In this document: positions 13,970-23,511 of the stretch, piece by piece | Layout of the letters: every line of letters starts with the position of its first letter | How positions within the stretch are numbered: position 1 is the first letter of the stretch | DNA from: Bradyrhizobium sp. YR681 | Lineage (GTDB): Bacteria > Pseudomonadota > Alphaproteobacteria > Rhizobiales > Xanthobacteraceae | DNA length: 37,760 nt | Direction of reading: 5' to 3' | Assembly (NCBI RefSeq): GCF_000282615.1 | Contig: NZ_AKIY01000224.1 | Span: 1-37,760, forward strand | Program-made: the position numbers and the translations under genes | Notes under the pieces: generated by a model | What the model was told of the DNA's origin: nothing | What the model saw: only the letters and a program-made list of their open reading frames with translations | Databases searched by the model: none

Positions 13970-16318
13970 ATGGCTGACGGGGCTAGGTATTCGCGCGCCC
14001 TGATTTTGGGCGCGTCGGTGGTTTCAATCGTGGCGGTGACGGCGGAGGGCAGTCTCGCGCAGACTGCATCGCCGCAGGCCGAAAATGCGTCCTCGGATCG
14101 GCCGAAGCAGGCCAAGCGCAAGCCGGCCAAGCCGCAAGTGGCGCAGCCGGCAACGCCTGACGTCATGAATGCGCGTGCCCAGGCCGGCAGCGCGGCGCCG
14201 GTTCAGGTGCTCGATACCATCACGGCTGCTGCGACCAAGACCAAGGAGCGCGCGATCGACTCGCTCGCGCCGGTCAGCTCGATTTCGCTCGACCAGATCC
14301 AGGGGCTGCAGCCGAACCGGCTCTCGGGCATCTTCTACGCCGTGCCCGGCGTGTCGTTCCAGGAGCGCGGCGACGATCCGGCGACGGTCATCAACGTTCG
14401 CGGCTTGCAGGATTTCGGCCGCGTCGCGGTCGTCGTCGACGGCGCGCGGCAGAACTACCAGCGCACCGGCCACAACGCCAACGGCTCTTTCTTCCTCGAT
14501 CCTGAATTGATCGGCGGCGTCGACGTCGTGCGCGGCCCGACCGCGAACATCTACGGCTCGGGCGCGATCGGCGGCCTGGTCTCGTTCCGCACCAAGGACA
14601 TCAACGACGTGCTGCGTCCCGGCGAGCGCTGGGGCGTCGATCTCTCCGGCACCTACGGCAGCAACAGCAATCGGGGTCTCGGCTCGGCGTTCGGCGGCGT
14701 GCGCGCCACGCCCGATATCGACATCTTCGGCGGCGCCGTCTACCGCACGCAGGATAACTACAAGGACGGCAACGGCACCGTGATCGGCAATACCAACAAT
14801 CAGGTCGAGGCCGGGCTGTTGAAGCTGACGGTACGGCCCGCGCTCGGTCACGAGGTCAAGTTCGGCGCCACCTTCCAGGACTATCAATACACGATCGGCC
14901 AGATGAACACCGGCCCGGTCGCAACGGCGGCGCAGCGCGCGCTCTATCAGGGCTCGTCGGTCTACGCTTCCGACGTCAAGAACTACACGGGAACGTTGAC
15001 CTGGAACTACTCGCTGCCGAGCGACAATCTGTTCGACTCGCACGTGTCGGTCTACGGCAACCGCACTGACCAGGACCAGACCAAGACCTATCATTACTCG
15101 ACCAGCGGCGCGGCCTATTGCGGCGCGGGTAATTTCGGCAACAACATCTCGGGCTGCGTCGGCGACAAGCGCGGCTACACGCTCAACACGGTGGGCTTCG
15201 ACGCCAACAACACCACGCGCTTCAATGTCGGGGACTGGCGCAATGCCGTGACTTACGGTGTCGATGCGTTCCAGGACGACGTGATCACCACCGACAGCCG
15301 CGGCAATTCCAACATCACGACGCCGAGCGGCATCCGCACGGTGTCGGGCGGCTTCCTGCAGTTGAAGCAGAACTACGGCACCTGGTTCGAAGCCATCAGC
15401 GCGATCCGTTACGACCGCTATAATCTGCAGTCGGGCACCACCAACACTGGCGGCGACCGCTTCTCGCCGAAGATCACCCTCGGCGTGACGCCGGTGGCGG
15501 GCTTCCAGCCCTATGTCAGCTACGCCGAAGGCTATCGTGCCCCCTCGATCACCGAGACCGTGATATCCGGCGCGCATGCCACCGGCGGCGGCCCGGCCTT
15601 CTTCGTCTGTCCGGACGGCACCAGCGGCCTGTTCTGCTTCCTGCCTAACCCGAACCTTCGTCCTGAAGTCGGCAAGAACAAGGAAGTCGGCTTCAACCTG
15701 AAATACGACAACATCTTCTCGGCCTCCGACTCGTTCCGCGGCAAGATCAACCTGTTCCGCAACGACGTCTCCGACTACATCGACCTCGTCGCCTCGACGC
15801 CGGTCCCGACCGGGTTCGGCTCGTTCAGCCAGTTCTACCAGTACCAGAACATCGCCAATGCCCGCATCGAGGGCTTTGAGGCGGAGACGATGTACGATGC
15901 CGGCAACTGGTTCGTCGGCGTCGCCGGGCACTACATCAAGGGCAAGAACGTCCAGACCAATATCGGGCTCGCCACGATCACCCCGCGCAAGGTCGTCACG
16001 ACCGGTGGTGTCCGCCTGCTCGATCGTTCCCTGGTGCTGTCGGCGCAGTGGGCATCGTACGGTGCGAACAACGACGTACCCACCGGCTATGTCCCTTCGA
16101 CCGGCTACGAGCTGGTCAACCTGTACATGACCTACGCCGCGACCAGGGACATCGTGTTCTCGGCGTCGATCGACAATCTCTTGAACCAGTACTACCGGCC
16201 TTACGCCATTCCCGGCAGCTCGACCGACGGCACCACGCAGAACGACGTGCTGTGGACCAGCGCCGGGGCGGGCAGGGTCTACAAGGCCGGCCTGAAGATT
16301 CACTTTGGAGGTGCGTAG
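13970..16318 (+). CDS. hmuR: TonB-dependent heme receptor
   Basis: This 782-aa outer-membrane receptor has a signal peptide (ends near GSLAQ, residue 31), then an Ala/Lys/Pro-rich spacer. The TonB box/plug region follows at about 80-200 (LDTITAAATKTKERAIDSL; NVRGLQDFGRVAVVVDGARQ), then a 22-strand barrel ending in a terminal aromatic/hydrophobic strand (AGLKIHFGGA). The heme-receptor signature is present: YRAP (FRAP-box variant), a His in GAHATGG, then NPNLRPE. This supports heme rather than siderophore as ligand. It is divergent from hmuP and followed by hmuQ, the HutX-like gene and exbBD-tonB. Expected to be iron-repressed via Irr/HmuP. Confidence 0.95.
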   Translation: MADGARYSRALILGASVVSIVAVTAEGSLAQTASPQAENASSDRPKQAKRKPAKPQVAQPATPDVMNARAQAGSAAPVQVLDTITAAATKTKERAIDSLAPVSSISLDQIQGLQPNRLSGIFYAVPGVSFQERGDDPATVINVRGLQDFGRVAVVVDGARQNYQRTGHNANGSFFLDPELIGGVDVVRGPTANIYGSGAIGGLVSFRTKDINDVLRPGERWGVDLSGTYGSNSNRGLGSAFGGVRATPDIDIFGGAVYRTQDNYKDGNGTVIGNTNNQVEAGLLKLTVRPALGHEVKFGATFQDYQYTIGQMNTGPVATAAQRALYQGSSVYASDVKNYTGTLTWNYSLPSDNLFDSHVSVYGNRTDQDQTKTYHYSTSGAAYCGAGNFGNNISGCVGDKRGYTLNTVGFDANNTTRFNVGDWRNAVTYGVDAFQDDVITTDSRGNSNITTPSGIRTVSGGFLQLKQNYGTWFEAISAIRYDRYNLQSGTTNTGGDRFSPKITLGVTPVAGFQPYVSYAEGYRAPSITETVISGAHATGGGPAFFVCPDGTSGLFCFLPNPNLRPEVGKNKEVGFNLKYDNIFSASDSFRGKINLFRNDVSDYIDLVASTPVPTGFGSFSQFYQYQNIANARIEGFEAETMYDAGNWFVGVAGHYIKGKNVQTNIGLATITPRKVVTTGGVRLLDRSLVLSAQWASYGANNDVPTGYVPSTGYELVNLYMTYAATRDIVFSASIDNLLNQYYRPYAIPGSSTDGTTQNDVLWTSAGAGRVYKAGLKIHFGGA

Positions 16319-16351
16319 CCGGCAGGTTCGCAACACCATCAATCCCGCCGG

Positions 16352-16375
16352 GCCGCGCTGATGCTCCAGCGCGGC
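16352..16375 (+). terminator. Hairpin between hmuR and hmuQ
   Basis: GCCGCGCTG (16352-16360) pairs perfectly with CAGCGCGGC (16367-16375) and is followed by a modestly T-rich stretch (TTCGGCGCGTTTTCGTCTT). It could attenuate transcription or protect the hmuR mRNA 3' end while letting some transcripts continue into hmuQ. Confidence 0.5.
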
Positions 16376-16414
16376 TTCGGCGCGTTTTCGTCTTGATCAG
16401 AAGGAGAGACTTTT

Positions 16415-16750
16415 ATGTTCATCGCCATGAATCGTTTCCAGGTGAAGCTCGGCTCGGAAGCGGCTTTCGAGACCGTCTGGCGCACCCGCGAATCCTATCT
16501 CGGGAGCATGGCCGGCTTCGTCGAATTCCACCTGCTCAAGGGCCCCGTGCTCGAGGACCACACGCTGTATTCCTCGCATACCGTGTGGGTCGACAAGGCG
16601 GCCTTCGAGGCCTGGACGAAGTCGGACGAATTCCGCCGCGCCCATGCGCGCGCCGACAACAAGACCGGCGAAAGCCTTTATCTTGGCCACCCCAAGTTCG
16701 AAGGCTTCGAGGTCATCCTGACCGAGCGCAAGACCAACGCGGCCGCTTGA
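16415..16750 (+). CDS. hmuQ: IsdG-type heme-degrading monooxygenase
   Basis: This 111-aa ABM-fold enzyme opens the heme ring to release iron. The catalytic trio of IsdG-type enzymes is at the expected spacing: N6 (MFIAMN), W67 (AFEAW) and H77 (FRRAH). Family knowledge: HmuQ of Bradyrhizobium japonicum, encoded in the heme uptake locus, is such an enzyme. AGGAGAG precedes the ATG. It lies about 95 nt after hmuR, behind a hairpin, and 31 nt before the HutX-like gene, so it is probably co-transcribed. Confidence 0.93.
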   Translation: MFIAMNRFQVKLGSEAAFETVWRTRESYLGSMAGFVEFHLLKGPVLEDHTLYSSHTVWVDKAAFEAWTKSDEFRRAHARADNKTGESLYLGHPKFEGFEVILTERKTNAAA

Positions 16751-16781
16751 GATCGCGGCCGATCACGAAAGGGAGCCGGAC

Positions 16782-17285
16782 ATGCTGAGCACCGATCTCG
16801 CCGATCTCAAGGTCTACATGGCCGACAATCCCGGCGCGGTGATCGAGGACGTTGCGCGCGAGCGCAAGGTCAGCCCACGCGCCGTGATCGAGGCGCTGCC
16901 CTCGTCGATGGTGCGCATCGGGGGCGGCGAGCATTTCGCCGCCGCCATGCAGGACATCGCGGAGTGGGGTGAGGTCACGCTGATCGTGCATACGGATGAC
17001 GCGATCTTCGAATTCACGGGCAGCATTCCCGCGGGCGAGATCGGCCGCGGCTATTTCAACCTGATGCAGCCGAAGGGATTGCACGGGCATCTTCGCCACG
17101 AGCGCTGCGCGGCCGTCGCTTTCGTCAAGCGTCCCTTCATGGGCAAGAGTTCGGCCTTCGTCGCCTTCGTCAATGCCGATGGCGGCATCATGTTCAAGGT
17201 CTTCGTCGGCCGCGACGAGACCCTGGCGCTGCGCGGGGACCAGGTAGCGCGGTTCCGGCAGCTTGCCGACCGTATCGCGGCGTAG
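16782..17285 (+). CDS. hutX: HutX/HuvX-family cytosolic heme utilisation protein
   Basis: This 167-aa protein carries an N-terminal helical part (LADLKVYMADNPGAVIEDVARERKVSPRAVIEAL) and the family core (GEVTLIVHTDDAIFEFTGSIPAG, then GYFNLMQPKGLHGHLRH and VFVGRDETLALR). Family knowledge: HutX-type proteins bind heme in the cytoplasm and hand it to a heme-degrading enzyme; here the partner would be HmuQ. It is in line with hmuQ and exbB. The larger HmuS-type protein is not present in the window, so this may fill the intracellular carrier role. Confidence 0.88.
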   Translation: MLSTDLADLKVYMADNPGAVIEDVARERKVSPRAVIEALPSSMVRIGGGEHFAAAMQDIAEWGEVTLIVHTDDAIFEFTGSIPAGEIGRGYFNLMQPKGLHGHLRHERCAAVAFVKRPFMGKSSAFVAFVNADGGIMFKVFVGRDETLALRGDQVARFRQLADRIAA

Positions 17286-17324
17286 GGCGCGGCAAAGCGT
17301 CCCTCTATCTGTCGGGAGATCAGG

Positions 17325-18101
<777 letters not shown>

Positions 18102-18104
18102 GCC

Positions 18105-18551
18105 ATGGCTGCGAAGCTCGGCGCACGCGGGGGATCGTCGCTGAGGCGCGGTGTCCCCGACGATCTCGACGTTACCCATGAGATCAACGTCACGCCGTTC
18201 ATCGACGTGATGCTGGTGCTGCTGATCATCTTCATGGTGGCAGCTCCGCTCGCGACCGTCGATATCGGCGTCGAGTTGCCTGCCACTGCAGCGGAGCCGC
18301 AGCCGCGACCGGACAAGCCGACCTTCGTGACCGTGAAGCCGGATCTCACAATTGCCGTCGGCGAGGACACGATGGCACGCGACGGTCTGGTCACAGCGCT
18401 CGCTGCGGCCACCAGGGGCCGCAAGGACGAGCGCATTTATCTGCGCGCCGACAAGGCCGTGAGCTACGGCGACCTGATGGAGGTGATGAACACCCTGCGC
18501 AACGCCGGCTACCTCAAGGTCGCATTGGTCGGCCTCGACGGACGCAGCTGA
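18105..18551 (+). CDS. exbD: TonB-system protein ExbD
   Basis: This 148-aa protein has a short cytoplasmic N-terminus, one transmembrane helix (INVTPFIDVMLVLLIIFMV, about residues 27-45) with the essential Asp at position 34, and a periplasmic domain. This is the standard ExbD architecture. The stop codon overlaps the tonB start, so translation is likely coupled. Confidence 0.96.
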   Translation: MAAKLGARGGSSLRRGVPDDLDVTHEINVTPFIDVMLVLLIIFMVAAPLATVDIGVELPATAAEPQPRPDKPTFVTVKPDLTIAVGEDTMARDGLVTALAAATRGRKDERIYLRADKAVSYGDLMEVMNTLRNAGYLKVALVGLDGRS

Positions 18552-19384
18552 TGGCCGCCGCGAACGCCTTCGCCCTGCACGAGCCGCTCGGCGAGCGCGA
18601 GACCGCGCGCTGGGGCCTATCGGGTGCGGTGATCGTGGCGTTGCACATTGGCGCCGCGCTGCTGGCGACGAGCTGGCTCAGGTCGCAGCCGGAGCAGGGC
18701 GTCAGCCTGCCCGCGATCATGATCGACATGTCCCCGGTGACCTCGGCGCCGCAGCCGACGCCGGACAACGTTGCGCCCGGGCCGGTGATGCAGGAGGCCG
18801 ACGCTTCGCCGCCGGAACCCGTCAAGCAGCAAGCCGTCGAGGAGACCATCGCGCCGACACCGCCGCAGGAGAAGCCGGACGTGGTGGCGCCGCCGGAGCA
18901 GAAGCTGGAGCCGACACCTGCCAAGCCCGAACCTGCGAAGATCGTGCCGGTCGAGAAGCCTGTGCAGGAAAAGCCGAAAGTGGTTCGCCGCGAGGCGAAA
19001 AAGCCGTCGGACGCAACGCCCGCACCGCGCACCAGCGCGCCGCCGCGGGCCGAGCGCGAGGCGCCGATGGCCTCTGCCATGAGTGCGGGCGCCGTGGCCT
19101 CCGCGATTGCGTCCTACAATCAACGCGTTCGCGCGCACCTGATGCGCTTTCACTCCTATCCATCCGGCGGTAGCGGCCAGCGTGGCGTCGCAAGGCTGAG
19201 CTTCACCGTCAGCCGCAGCGGACAGGTCACGTCCAGCCGCCTCGCTGGCTCATCCGGCGTGGCCGCCTTCGATGCCCAAGCGATGTCGATGGTCCGCCAG
19301 GCCTCGCCGTTTCCGCCGATCCCGGATGAGATCAAGAACGGCTCGATGGGCTTTACCATCCCGGTGGAGTTTACGGTGAGGTGA
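18551..19384 (+). CDS. tonB: Energy transducer TonB
   Basis: This 277-aa protein has an N-terminal membrane anchor (about residues 24-42), a Pro/Glu/Lys-rich periplasmic linker (about 60-165; repeated PEP, KP and EKP motifs) and a C-terminal TonB domain (about 185-277: VRAHLMRFHSYP, GVARLSFTVSRSGQV, ending IPVEFTVR). It transmits energy from ExbBD to HmuR and possibly other receptors. ATG at 18551 overlaps the exbD stop. Confidence 0.95.
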   Translation: MAAANAFALHEPLGERETARWGLSGAVIVALHIGAALLATSWLRSQPEQGVSLPAIMIDMSPVTSAPQPTPDNVAPGPVMQEADASPPEPVKQQAVEETIAPTPPQEKPDVVAPPEQKLEPTPAKPEPAKIVPVEKPVQEKPKVVRREAKKPSDATPAPRTSAPPRAEREAPMASAMSAGAVASAIASYNQRVRAHLMRFHSYPSGGSGQRGVARLSFTVSRSGQVTSSRLAGSSGVAAFDAQAMSMVRQASPFPPIPDEIKNGSMGFTIPVEFTVR

Positions 19385-19399
19385 GGACCGTCGCCTCAA

Positions 19400-19425
19400 C
19401 TCTCTCCCCGCTTGCGGGGAGAGAG
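19400..19425. terminator. Hairpin between convergent tonB and the phytase-like gene
   Basis: CTCTCTCCCCGC (19400-19411) and GCGGGGAGAGAG (19414-19425) pair perfectly over 12 bp with a 2-nt gap at the tip. It belongs to the same CTCTCCCC...GGGGAGAG repeat family as 10560-10672. Position between two stops suggests a bidirectional 3' end. Confidence 0.6.
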
Positions 19426-19439
19426 GCAAGGGCGTCGTT

Positions 19440-20795
19440 TCACTTCGCCTTCAGGAAATCCGCGACTTCGAGCAGCATGAACTCGTCGTCGTCGGCCTTG
19501 TTGGGATCGCGGCTGGACGAGAACGGCAGGTTGTTGTCGTTGCCGACGATGATGTGGGTGTCGTCGACGCGGTCGACGTTCTCGATGGTGAAGAACGGGA
19601 AGGTGTAGACGCCGTCATTGAGGGCTTTGCGCGCCTTCTTGTCGGGATCCCGGATCTTCATGAGGTCGATATAGCCGATCTTGCGCACGGGCTTGCCGAC
19701 AATGGCGTCCGAGAGCTCGATCTTGTAGACGCGCTTGAACCTGGCAAGATCGGGAAAACAGTTCTCGCCGCGGGTGCCCTGCGGGCAGGCCTTGTCGGCG
19801 GTGCCTTCGCCATTGTCGCGTTCGATGATGAGGCCGGAGGCCTGATCGATCATGTTGAAGTCGCCGATGGCGTTGCCGTTCTGCTCGAACACATATTGCC
19901 AGTAGCGGCCGGTGAACTTTTCGGCGGCGACGTCGAATTCGAGGATGCGGGAGGCTTCCTTGCCGTCGACCTTCTCCCAGTCCTTCTTCTCGGCATCCCA
20001 CAGCGGGCCTTCGAGCAGGCCGTAGAGGAACTTGCCGTCCCTGGACGCGGCAAAGCCCTCATAGCCCTTGGAGCGGCGCAGGTTCACGTTGGTGTAGGTC
20101 GCGCCCGGAGCACCCGGTGTCCCGACCGCCCAGTGGTCGGGCGAGCGCACCGGCTTGCCGTCGGCAACCGTCTCGAACACGCCGAGGATCTTTCCGGTCT
20201 TGTCGGCCTTCAGGATGTAGGGGCCGAACTCGTCGCCGATCCAGAAGGTGTCGCCGATGATCTGGAAACCCTCGGTGTCGAAATCGGAGCCGGTGAGGTA
20301 ACGCTTCTGCGTGTCTTCGTGCACGATGCGGAACGGCACTTTTTTGTCAGGATCGTGCAGGAAGACCGTCTCCTGCCGCTCGATCTTGCCGTTGGCCCAA
20401 TCCATCTTGTAGCGGTTCAGGTACAGCATCGAATCCGGCGAGTTGGCGCGTGCGCCCATGCCGTTGTCGGTGATCACCCAGTAGCTGCCGTCCGGCATGT
20501 GCTTGATGCCGGAATGGCCCTGGAGCGGCTGGCCCTTGAACGGCAGCGAGACGCCGGTCGCCCGCTCATAGGACTTGCCCATCACGGTGCCGAGCGCGTC
20601 GACGCGCTTGCCGGTGGTGTATTTGCCCGATGTCTTGAGGTCGGCGGGCGCATCCGCCGGCGCGTCGATGAAGGTGGCGGCCGGCATCACGACGTGGCCG
20701 GCGAGCTTGGCCGGGAATTCGCCTTCGCTCTGCGCGAGCGCGGTGCTCGCGGATAGAATGATCGTTGCGACGGTGCAAAGAAAAGTCGCGCGCAT
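19440..20795 (-). CDS. Exported esterase-like activity of phytase family protein
   Basis: This 451-aa protein has a signal peptide (MRATFLCTVATIILSASTALAQ) and a beta-propeller-like phytase/esterase-like domain (PF13449 type): LPFKGQPLQGHSGIKHMPDG, WVITDNGMGARANSPDSML, DSDTEGF-like segment SDFDTEGFQIIGDTFWIGDEFGPY, and KGYEGFAASRDGKFLYGLLEG. Family knowledge: these are secreted proteins of uncertain substrate, sometimes linked to phosphate release. The start at 20795 is backed by AGGAG; the longer frame to 20840 has no ribosome binding site. It is about 85 nt downstream of the DUF6130 gene. Substrate not determinable from sequence. Confidence 0.87.
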   Translation of the reverse strand: MRATFLCTVATIILSASTALAQSEGEFPAKLAGHVVMPAATFIDAPADAPADLKTSGKYTTGKRVDALGTVMGKSYERATGVSLPFKGQPLQGHSGIKHMPDGSYWVITDNGMGARANSPDSMLYLNRYKMDWANGKIERQETVFLHDPDKKVPFRIVHEDTQKRYLTGSDFDTEGFQIIGDTFWIGDEFGPYILKADKTGKILGVFETVADGKPVRSPDHWAVGTPGAPGATYTNVNLRRSKGYEGFAASRDGKFLYGLLEGPLWDAEKKDWEKVDGKEASRILEFDVAAEKFTGRYWQYVFEQNGNAIGDFNMIDQASGLIIERDNGEGTADKACPQGTRGENCFPDLARFKRVYKIELSDAIVGKPVRKIGYIDLMKIRDPDKKARKALNDGVYTFPFFTIENVDRVDDTHIIVGNDNNLPFSSSRDPNKADDDEFMLLEVADFLKAK

Positions 20796-20880
20796 GTGCG
20801 TCTCCTGTGAGTGGACGCACGCCTTATGCGGACGGCACATTGCAGTTTTGTGAAACCGGGCGAAAGGCCGCAGTCGCCGG

Positions 20881-21339
20881 CTACTTTCTTGGCGGAGCCG
20901 GCGACGGCACCGGTATCTCGAAGCTGACGGTCTTGCTGTCGATCACGCGATGCGTGGGATCGGCCAACTCCATCAGGACCTTGTGCGGACCCGGGGGCAG
21001 TCCGACCACGATCACGGTCTCGCCGCTGGCATCGACGAAATGCCAGGGCGCATCGTCGACCGTGATATGGACGTGGCCGATGCGCGGCGACACGTCGAGC
21101 GCGCCCTTGCCGAACACCGGCACGACGCGGAGATTCTCCGTGGCGTACTGGATGAAGACAAGCCCGCGCGCCAGTTGTTCGACCAGCGGCGGATCGACGA
21201 TCAGGCGGGCGGGTGCCTCATTCTCGATGGCCACCAGCGCAGACGGCCCGCGCACGTCGCGGGCGCTCTGGGCGATGGCCGCCGATGCAAATATCGTGGA
21301 GGCCGCCAGAACGGCCATGACGTCGAGGGCGGCGCTCAT
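20881..21339 (-). CDS. Exported DUF6130 family protein
   Basis: This 152-aa protein has an N-terminal hydrophobic export segment (MSAALDVMAVLAASTIFASAAIAQ). The remaining domain is immunoglobulin/cupredoxin-like in appearance (RVVPVFGKGALDVSPRIGHVHITVDDAPWHFVDASGE, VGLPPGPHKVLMELADPTHRVIDSKTVSFEIP). It resembles DUF6130; function unknown. ATG 21339 follows AAGGAA. It is 20 nt downstream of the alpha/beta hydrolase gene, so likely in its operon. Three His residues (HVHI, WHF) could hint at metal binding, but this is speculation. Confidence 0.75.
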   Translation of the reverse strand: MSAALDVMAVLAASTIFASAAIAQSARDVRGPSALVAIENEAPARLIVDPPLVEQLARGLVFIQYATENLRVVPVFGKGALDVSPRIGHVHITVDDAPWHFVDASGETVIVVGLPPGPHKVLMELADPTHRVIDSKTVSFEIPVPSPAPPRK

Positions 21340-21359
21340 GATCGTTCCTTGGGGAGCCA

Positions 21360-22364
21360 TCAGGCAATCTTGCGGGCGAGGAAGTCGCGGATCAGGGGCG
21401 TGACCTCGTCGAACCGGTCCTCGAGCAGGAAATGGCCTGAGTTGACCAGATGAAACTCCACCTGCGGCAGGTCGCGCTTGTAGGGATGGGCACCATCGGC
21501 GGGGAAGATGTAATCGTTCTTGCCCCAGACGATCAGCGTCGGCGGCTGGTGCTTGCGGAAATAGGCCTGCACCGCGGGATACAGCGGCAGATTGGTCCGG
21601 TAGTCGTAGAGCATGTCCAGCTGGATGTCGCCGTTGCCGGGACGGTCGAGCAGCGCCTGATCGTGAATCCAGTTGTCGGGTGAGATGCGGCTGACGTCGG
21701 ACATGCCGTCGGTGTACTGGAATTTCGTGATCTCCAGCGTGACCAGCTTCTTCAGCGCCTGCCGGCTCGCATCCGCCCCGTCGGCCCAATATGTCTTGAT
21801 CGGATCCCAGAACTCCTTGAGCCCTTCGTCATAGGCGTTGCCGTTCTGCACGATCAGGCCGGTGATGCGCTCGGGATGTTTGAGCGCCAGTCGCCAGCCG
21901 ACCGGAGCGCCGTAATCCATGACGTACATCGCGTATCGTTTGACTCCGACCTGGTCGAGCAGACCGTCAATGAGTTCGCCGAAGCGGTCGAAGGTGTAAT
22001 TGAACGACGCGCGCGGCGGCATGTCGCTCTGGCCGTAGCCGGGATAATCGGGAGCGATCACGTGGTAGCGGTCCGCGAGCGCCGGGATCAAATTGCGAAA
22101 CATGTGCGAGGAGGTCGGAAAGCCGTGGAGCAACAGCAACACCGGCGCATCTTTCGGACCAGCTTCGCGGTAGAAGATCTTGATGCCGTCGACCGTTGCG
22201 GTTCGATGATAGGTGACCGGATAGGCGCTGGCGGTGTGCTCGTCGCGCTCCGGCTTCGCAGATGCTGCAGTCGAGGCAGCGGCGACAGCTGCTCCGGACA
22301 ATCCCAGAACGAGACGGCGACGATCGAGGAGCGTTGGCTGGGCCACGATCTCTGTGGTTTTCAT
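21360..22364 (-). CDS. Tat-exported alpha/beta hydrolase with Asp nucleophile
   Basis: This 334-aa protein has a twin-arginine-type signal ([18 protein letters not shown], residues 14-31), placing it in the periplasm. The alpha/beta hydrolase fold carries an HGFP oxyanion motif (80-83), nucleophile D150 in [10 protein letters not shown], acid D284 (WGKND) and His 311 (NSGHFLLED). An Asp nucleophile is the hallmark of the haloalkane dehalogenase/epoxide hydrolase branch, not of esterases. Substrate unknown. The start at 22364 follows AAGGAAAT; the open frame beyond it is shadow. It is 50 nt downstream of the metallo-beta-lactamase-fold gene and 20 nt upstream of the DUF6130 gene, forming a likely three-gene export operon. 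Confidence 0.88.
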   Translation of the reverse strand: MKTTEIVAQPTLLDRRRLVLGLSGAAVAAASTAASAKPERDEHTASAYPVTYHRTATVDGIKIFYREAGPKDAPVLLLLHGFPTSSHMFRNLIPALADRYHVIAPDYPGYGQSDMPPRASFNYTFDRFGELIDGLLDQVGVKRYAMYVMDYGAPVGWRLALKHPERITGLIVQNGNAYDEGLKEFWDPIKTYWADGADASRQALKKLVTLEITKFQYTDGMSDVSRISPDNWIHDQALLDRPGNGDIQLDMLYDYRTNLPLYPAVQAYFRKHQPPTLIVWGKNDYIFPADGAHPYKRDLPQVEFHLVNSGHFLLEDRFDEVTPLIRDFLARKIA

Positions 22365-22414
22365 GTCGATTTCCTTGTCAAAACGGTTGAGTGGCCGACG
22401 ACAGCGAGCTTTTT

Positions 22415-23386
22415 TCAAACGCCCTGGTAGACCAGTCTGGTGAAGAAGCCGGGATCGATCACGAACTGCCCCCATATCGCGTCGAACGCAGCGGTCGGCT
22501 TGGCCGCAACGGTTTCGTCCCGCGTTCGCCCCTGCTTCTTGAGCCGGGCAACGTTGTCGCGGATCCCGACCAGCATGTCGCGAAAGGCCTGGAACTCGGT
22601 CTTGTTGCCGACCGGCTTGCCATGCCCGGCGATGACGATCGTGTCCTTGTCCATGGCCGCGAGACTGGCGTCGCACGCAGCGATCATCCCGTCGATGCTG
22701 CCGCCGGTCGAATAGTCGATGAATGGATAGATGCCGTTCCAGAACATGTCGGCGACGTGAACGATGTTGGCGTCCGCGAAGGTGACGGCGATGTCGCTGT
22801 CGGTGTGCGCGGGCCCGTGGTACTTCAGGCCGATCGAGGTTCCGTTGAGCTTGAGCTCGTGGCTGCGGGCAAACACTTCACTGGGGATTCCGCCCGCGCC
22901 GAGCGGAAGGAAATTGTAATCCCAGTCCTCGACCCGCTGCATTTCGGCGAGGTGCTTTTTGGTGTTTTCCTGCGCGATGATCCTGGCGCCGGCTGAATGC
23001 AGCCATTCGTTGCCGTCGGCGTGATCGAAGTGCCAGTGGGTGTTGACGAGGTGGGTGACGGGATCGGGGCCCAGATCGGCCAGCGCCTTGGTGAGCTGCG
23101 GACGCGAGACGCGGATGCCCGCATCGATCAGCAGCTTGCCGTCAGGTCCGCTGAGAACGGCGATGCTGCCGCCGGAGCCTTCGAGCACGCTGATATTGCC
23201 GCGCAGCTTGTAAGTCGTGATGGGCGACGTCGCCGCGCTGTCCTTGATCAGGCTGACGATCCCGCGCGCCTCTGCGAATGCCTGCTTCGGGGTGAGCCAT
23301 CCTGAACTGGCGGCGGACGCCGCTGCGCCGACGCAGCACAGGCAGAAACCGCGTCGCGATAACGAGGGAAGGTTTGGCGAACGCAT
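22415..23386 (-). CDS. Tat-exported metallo-beta-lactamase-fold hydrolase
   Basis: This 323-aa protein has a Tat-type N-terminus ([21 protein letters not shown], residues 9-29) and an MBL-fold domain. The zinc site is [11 protein letters not shown] (HxHxDH at 117-122), with further ligands expected in [14 protein letters not shown] and IAGHGKP. All metal-site motifs look intact. Family members act as lactamases, lactonases, or sulfur and quinoprotein-associated hydrolases; the sequence alone does not choose. M1 at 23386 is taken as it places the RR motif correctly; upstream in-frame Mets at 23425 and 23461 have no clear ribosome binding site. It leads the group with the alpha/beta hydrolase and DUF6130 genes. 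Confidence 0.88.
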   Translation of the reverse strand: MRSPNLPSLSRRGFCLCCVGAAASAASSGWLTPKQAFAEARGIVSLIKDSAATSPITTYKLRGNISVLEGSGGSIAVLSGPDGKLLIDAGIRVSRPQLTKALADLGPDPVTHLVNTHWHFDHADGNEWLHSAGARIIAQENTKKHLAEMQRVEDWDYNFLPLGAGGIPSEVFARSHELKLNGTSIGLKYHGPAHTDSDIAVTFADANIVHVADMFWNGIYPFIDYSTGGSIDGMIAACDASLAAMDKDTIVIAGHGKPVGNKTEFQAFRDMLVGIRDNVARLKKQGRTRDETVAAKPTAAFDAIWGQFVIDPGFFTRLVYQGV

Positions 23387-23511
23387 GCAATTCCCGCTTT
23401 CTCGAGCGACAATCGACGGCGCCATGATCGACCCCGCTGTCAGGATGCAGCGTGAGGCCAATGCAACAAACGGTCTATCGCGATTGCACGATCATCGCGT
23501 GCAATCGTCGT

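Noticed and set aside
14024..16342. A 772-codon minus-strand open frame within hmuR
   Set aside because: Complete antisense overlap with a clear TonB-dependent receptor; residue composition is dominated by Arg, Val, Asp and Gly without motifs.
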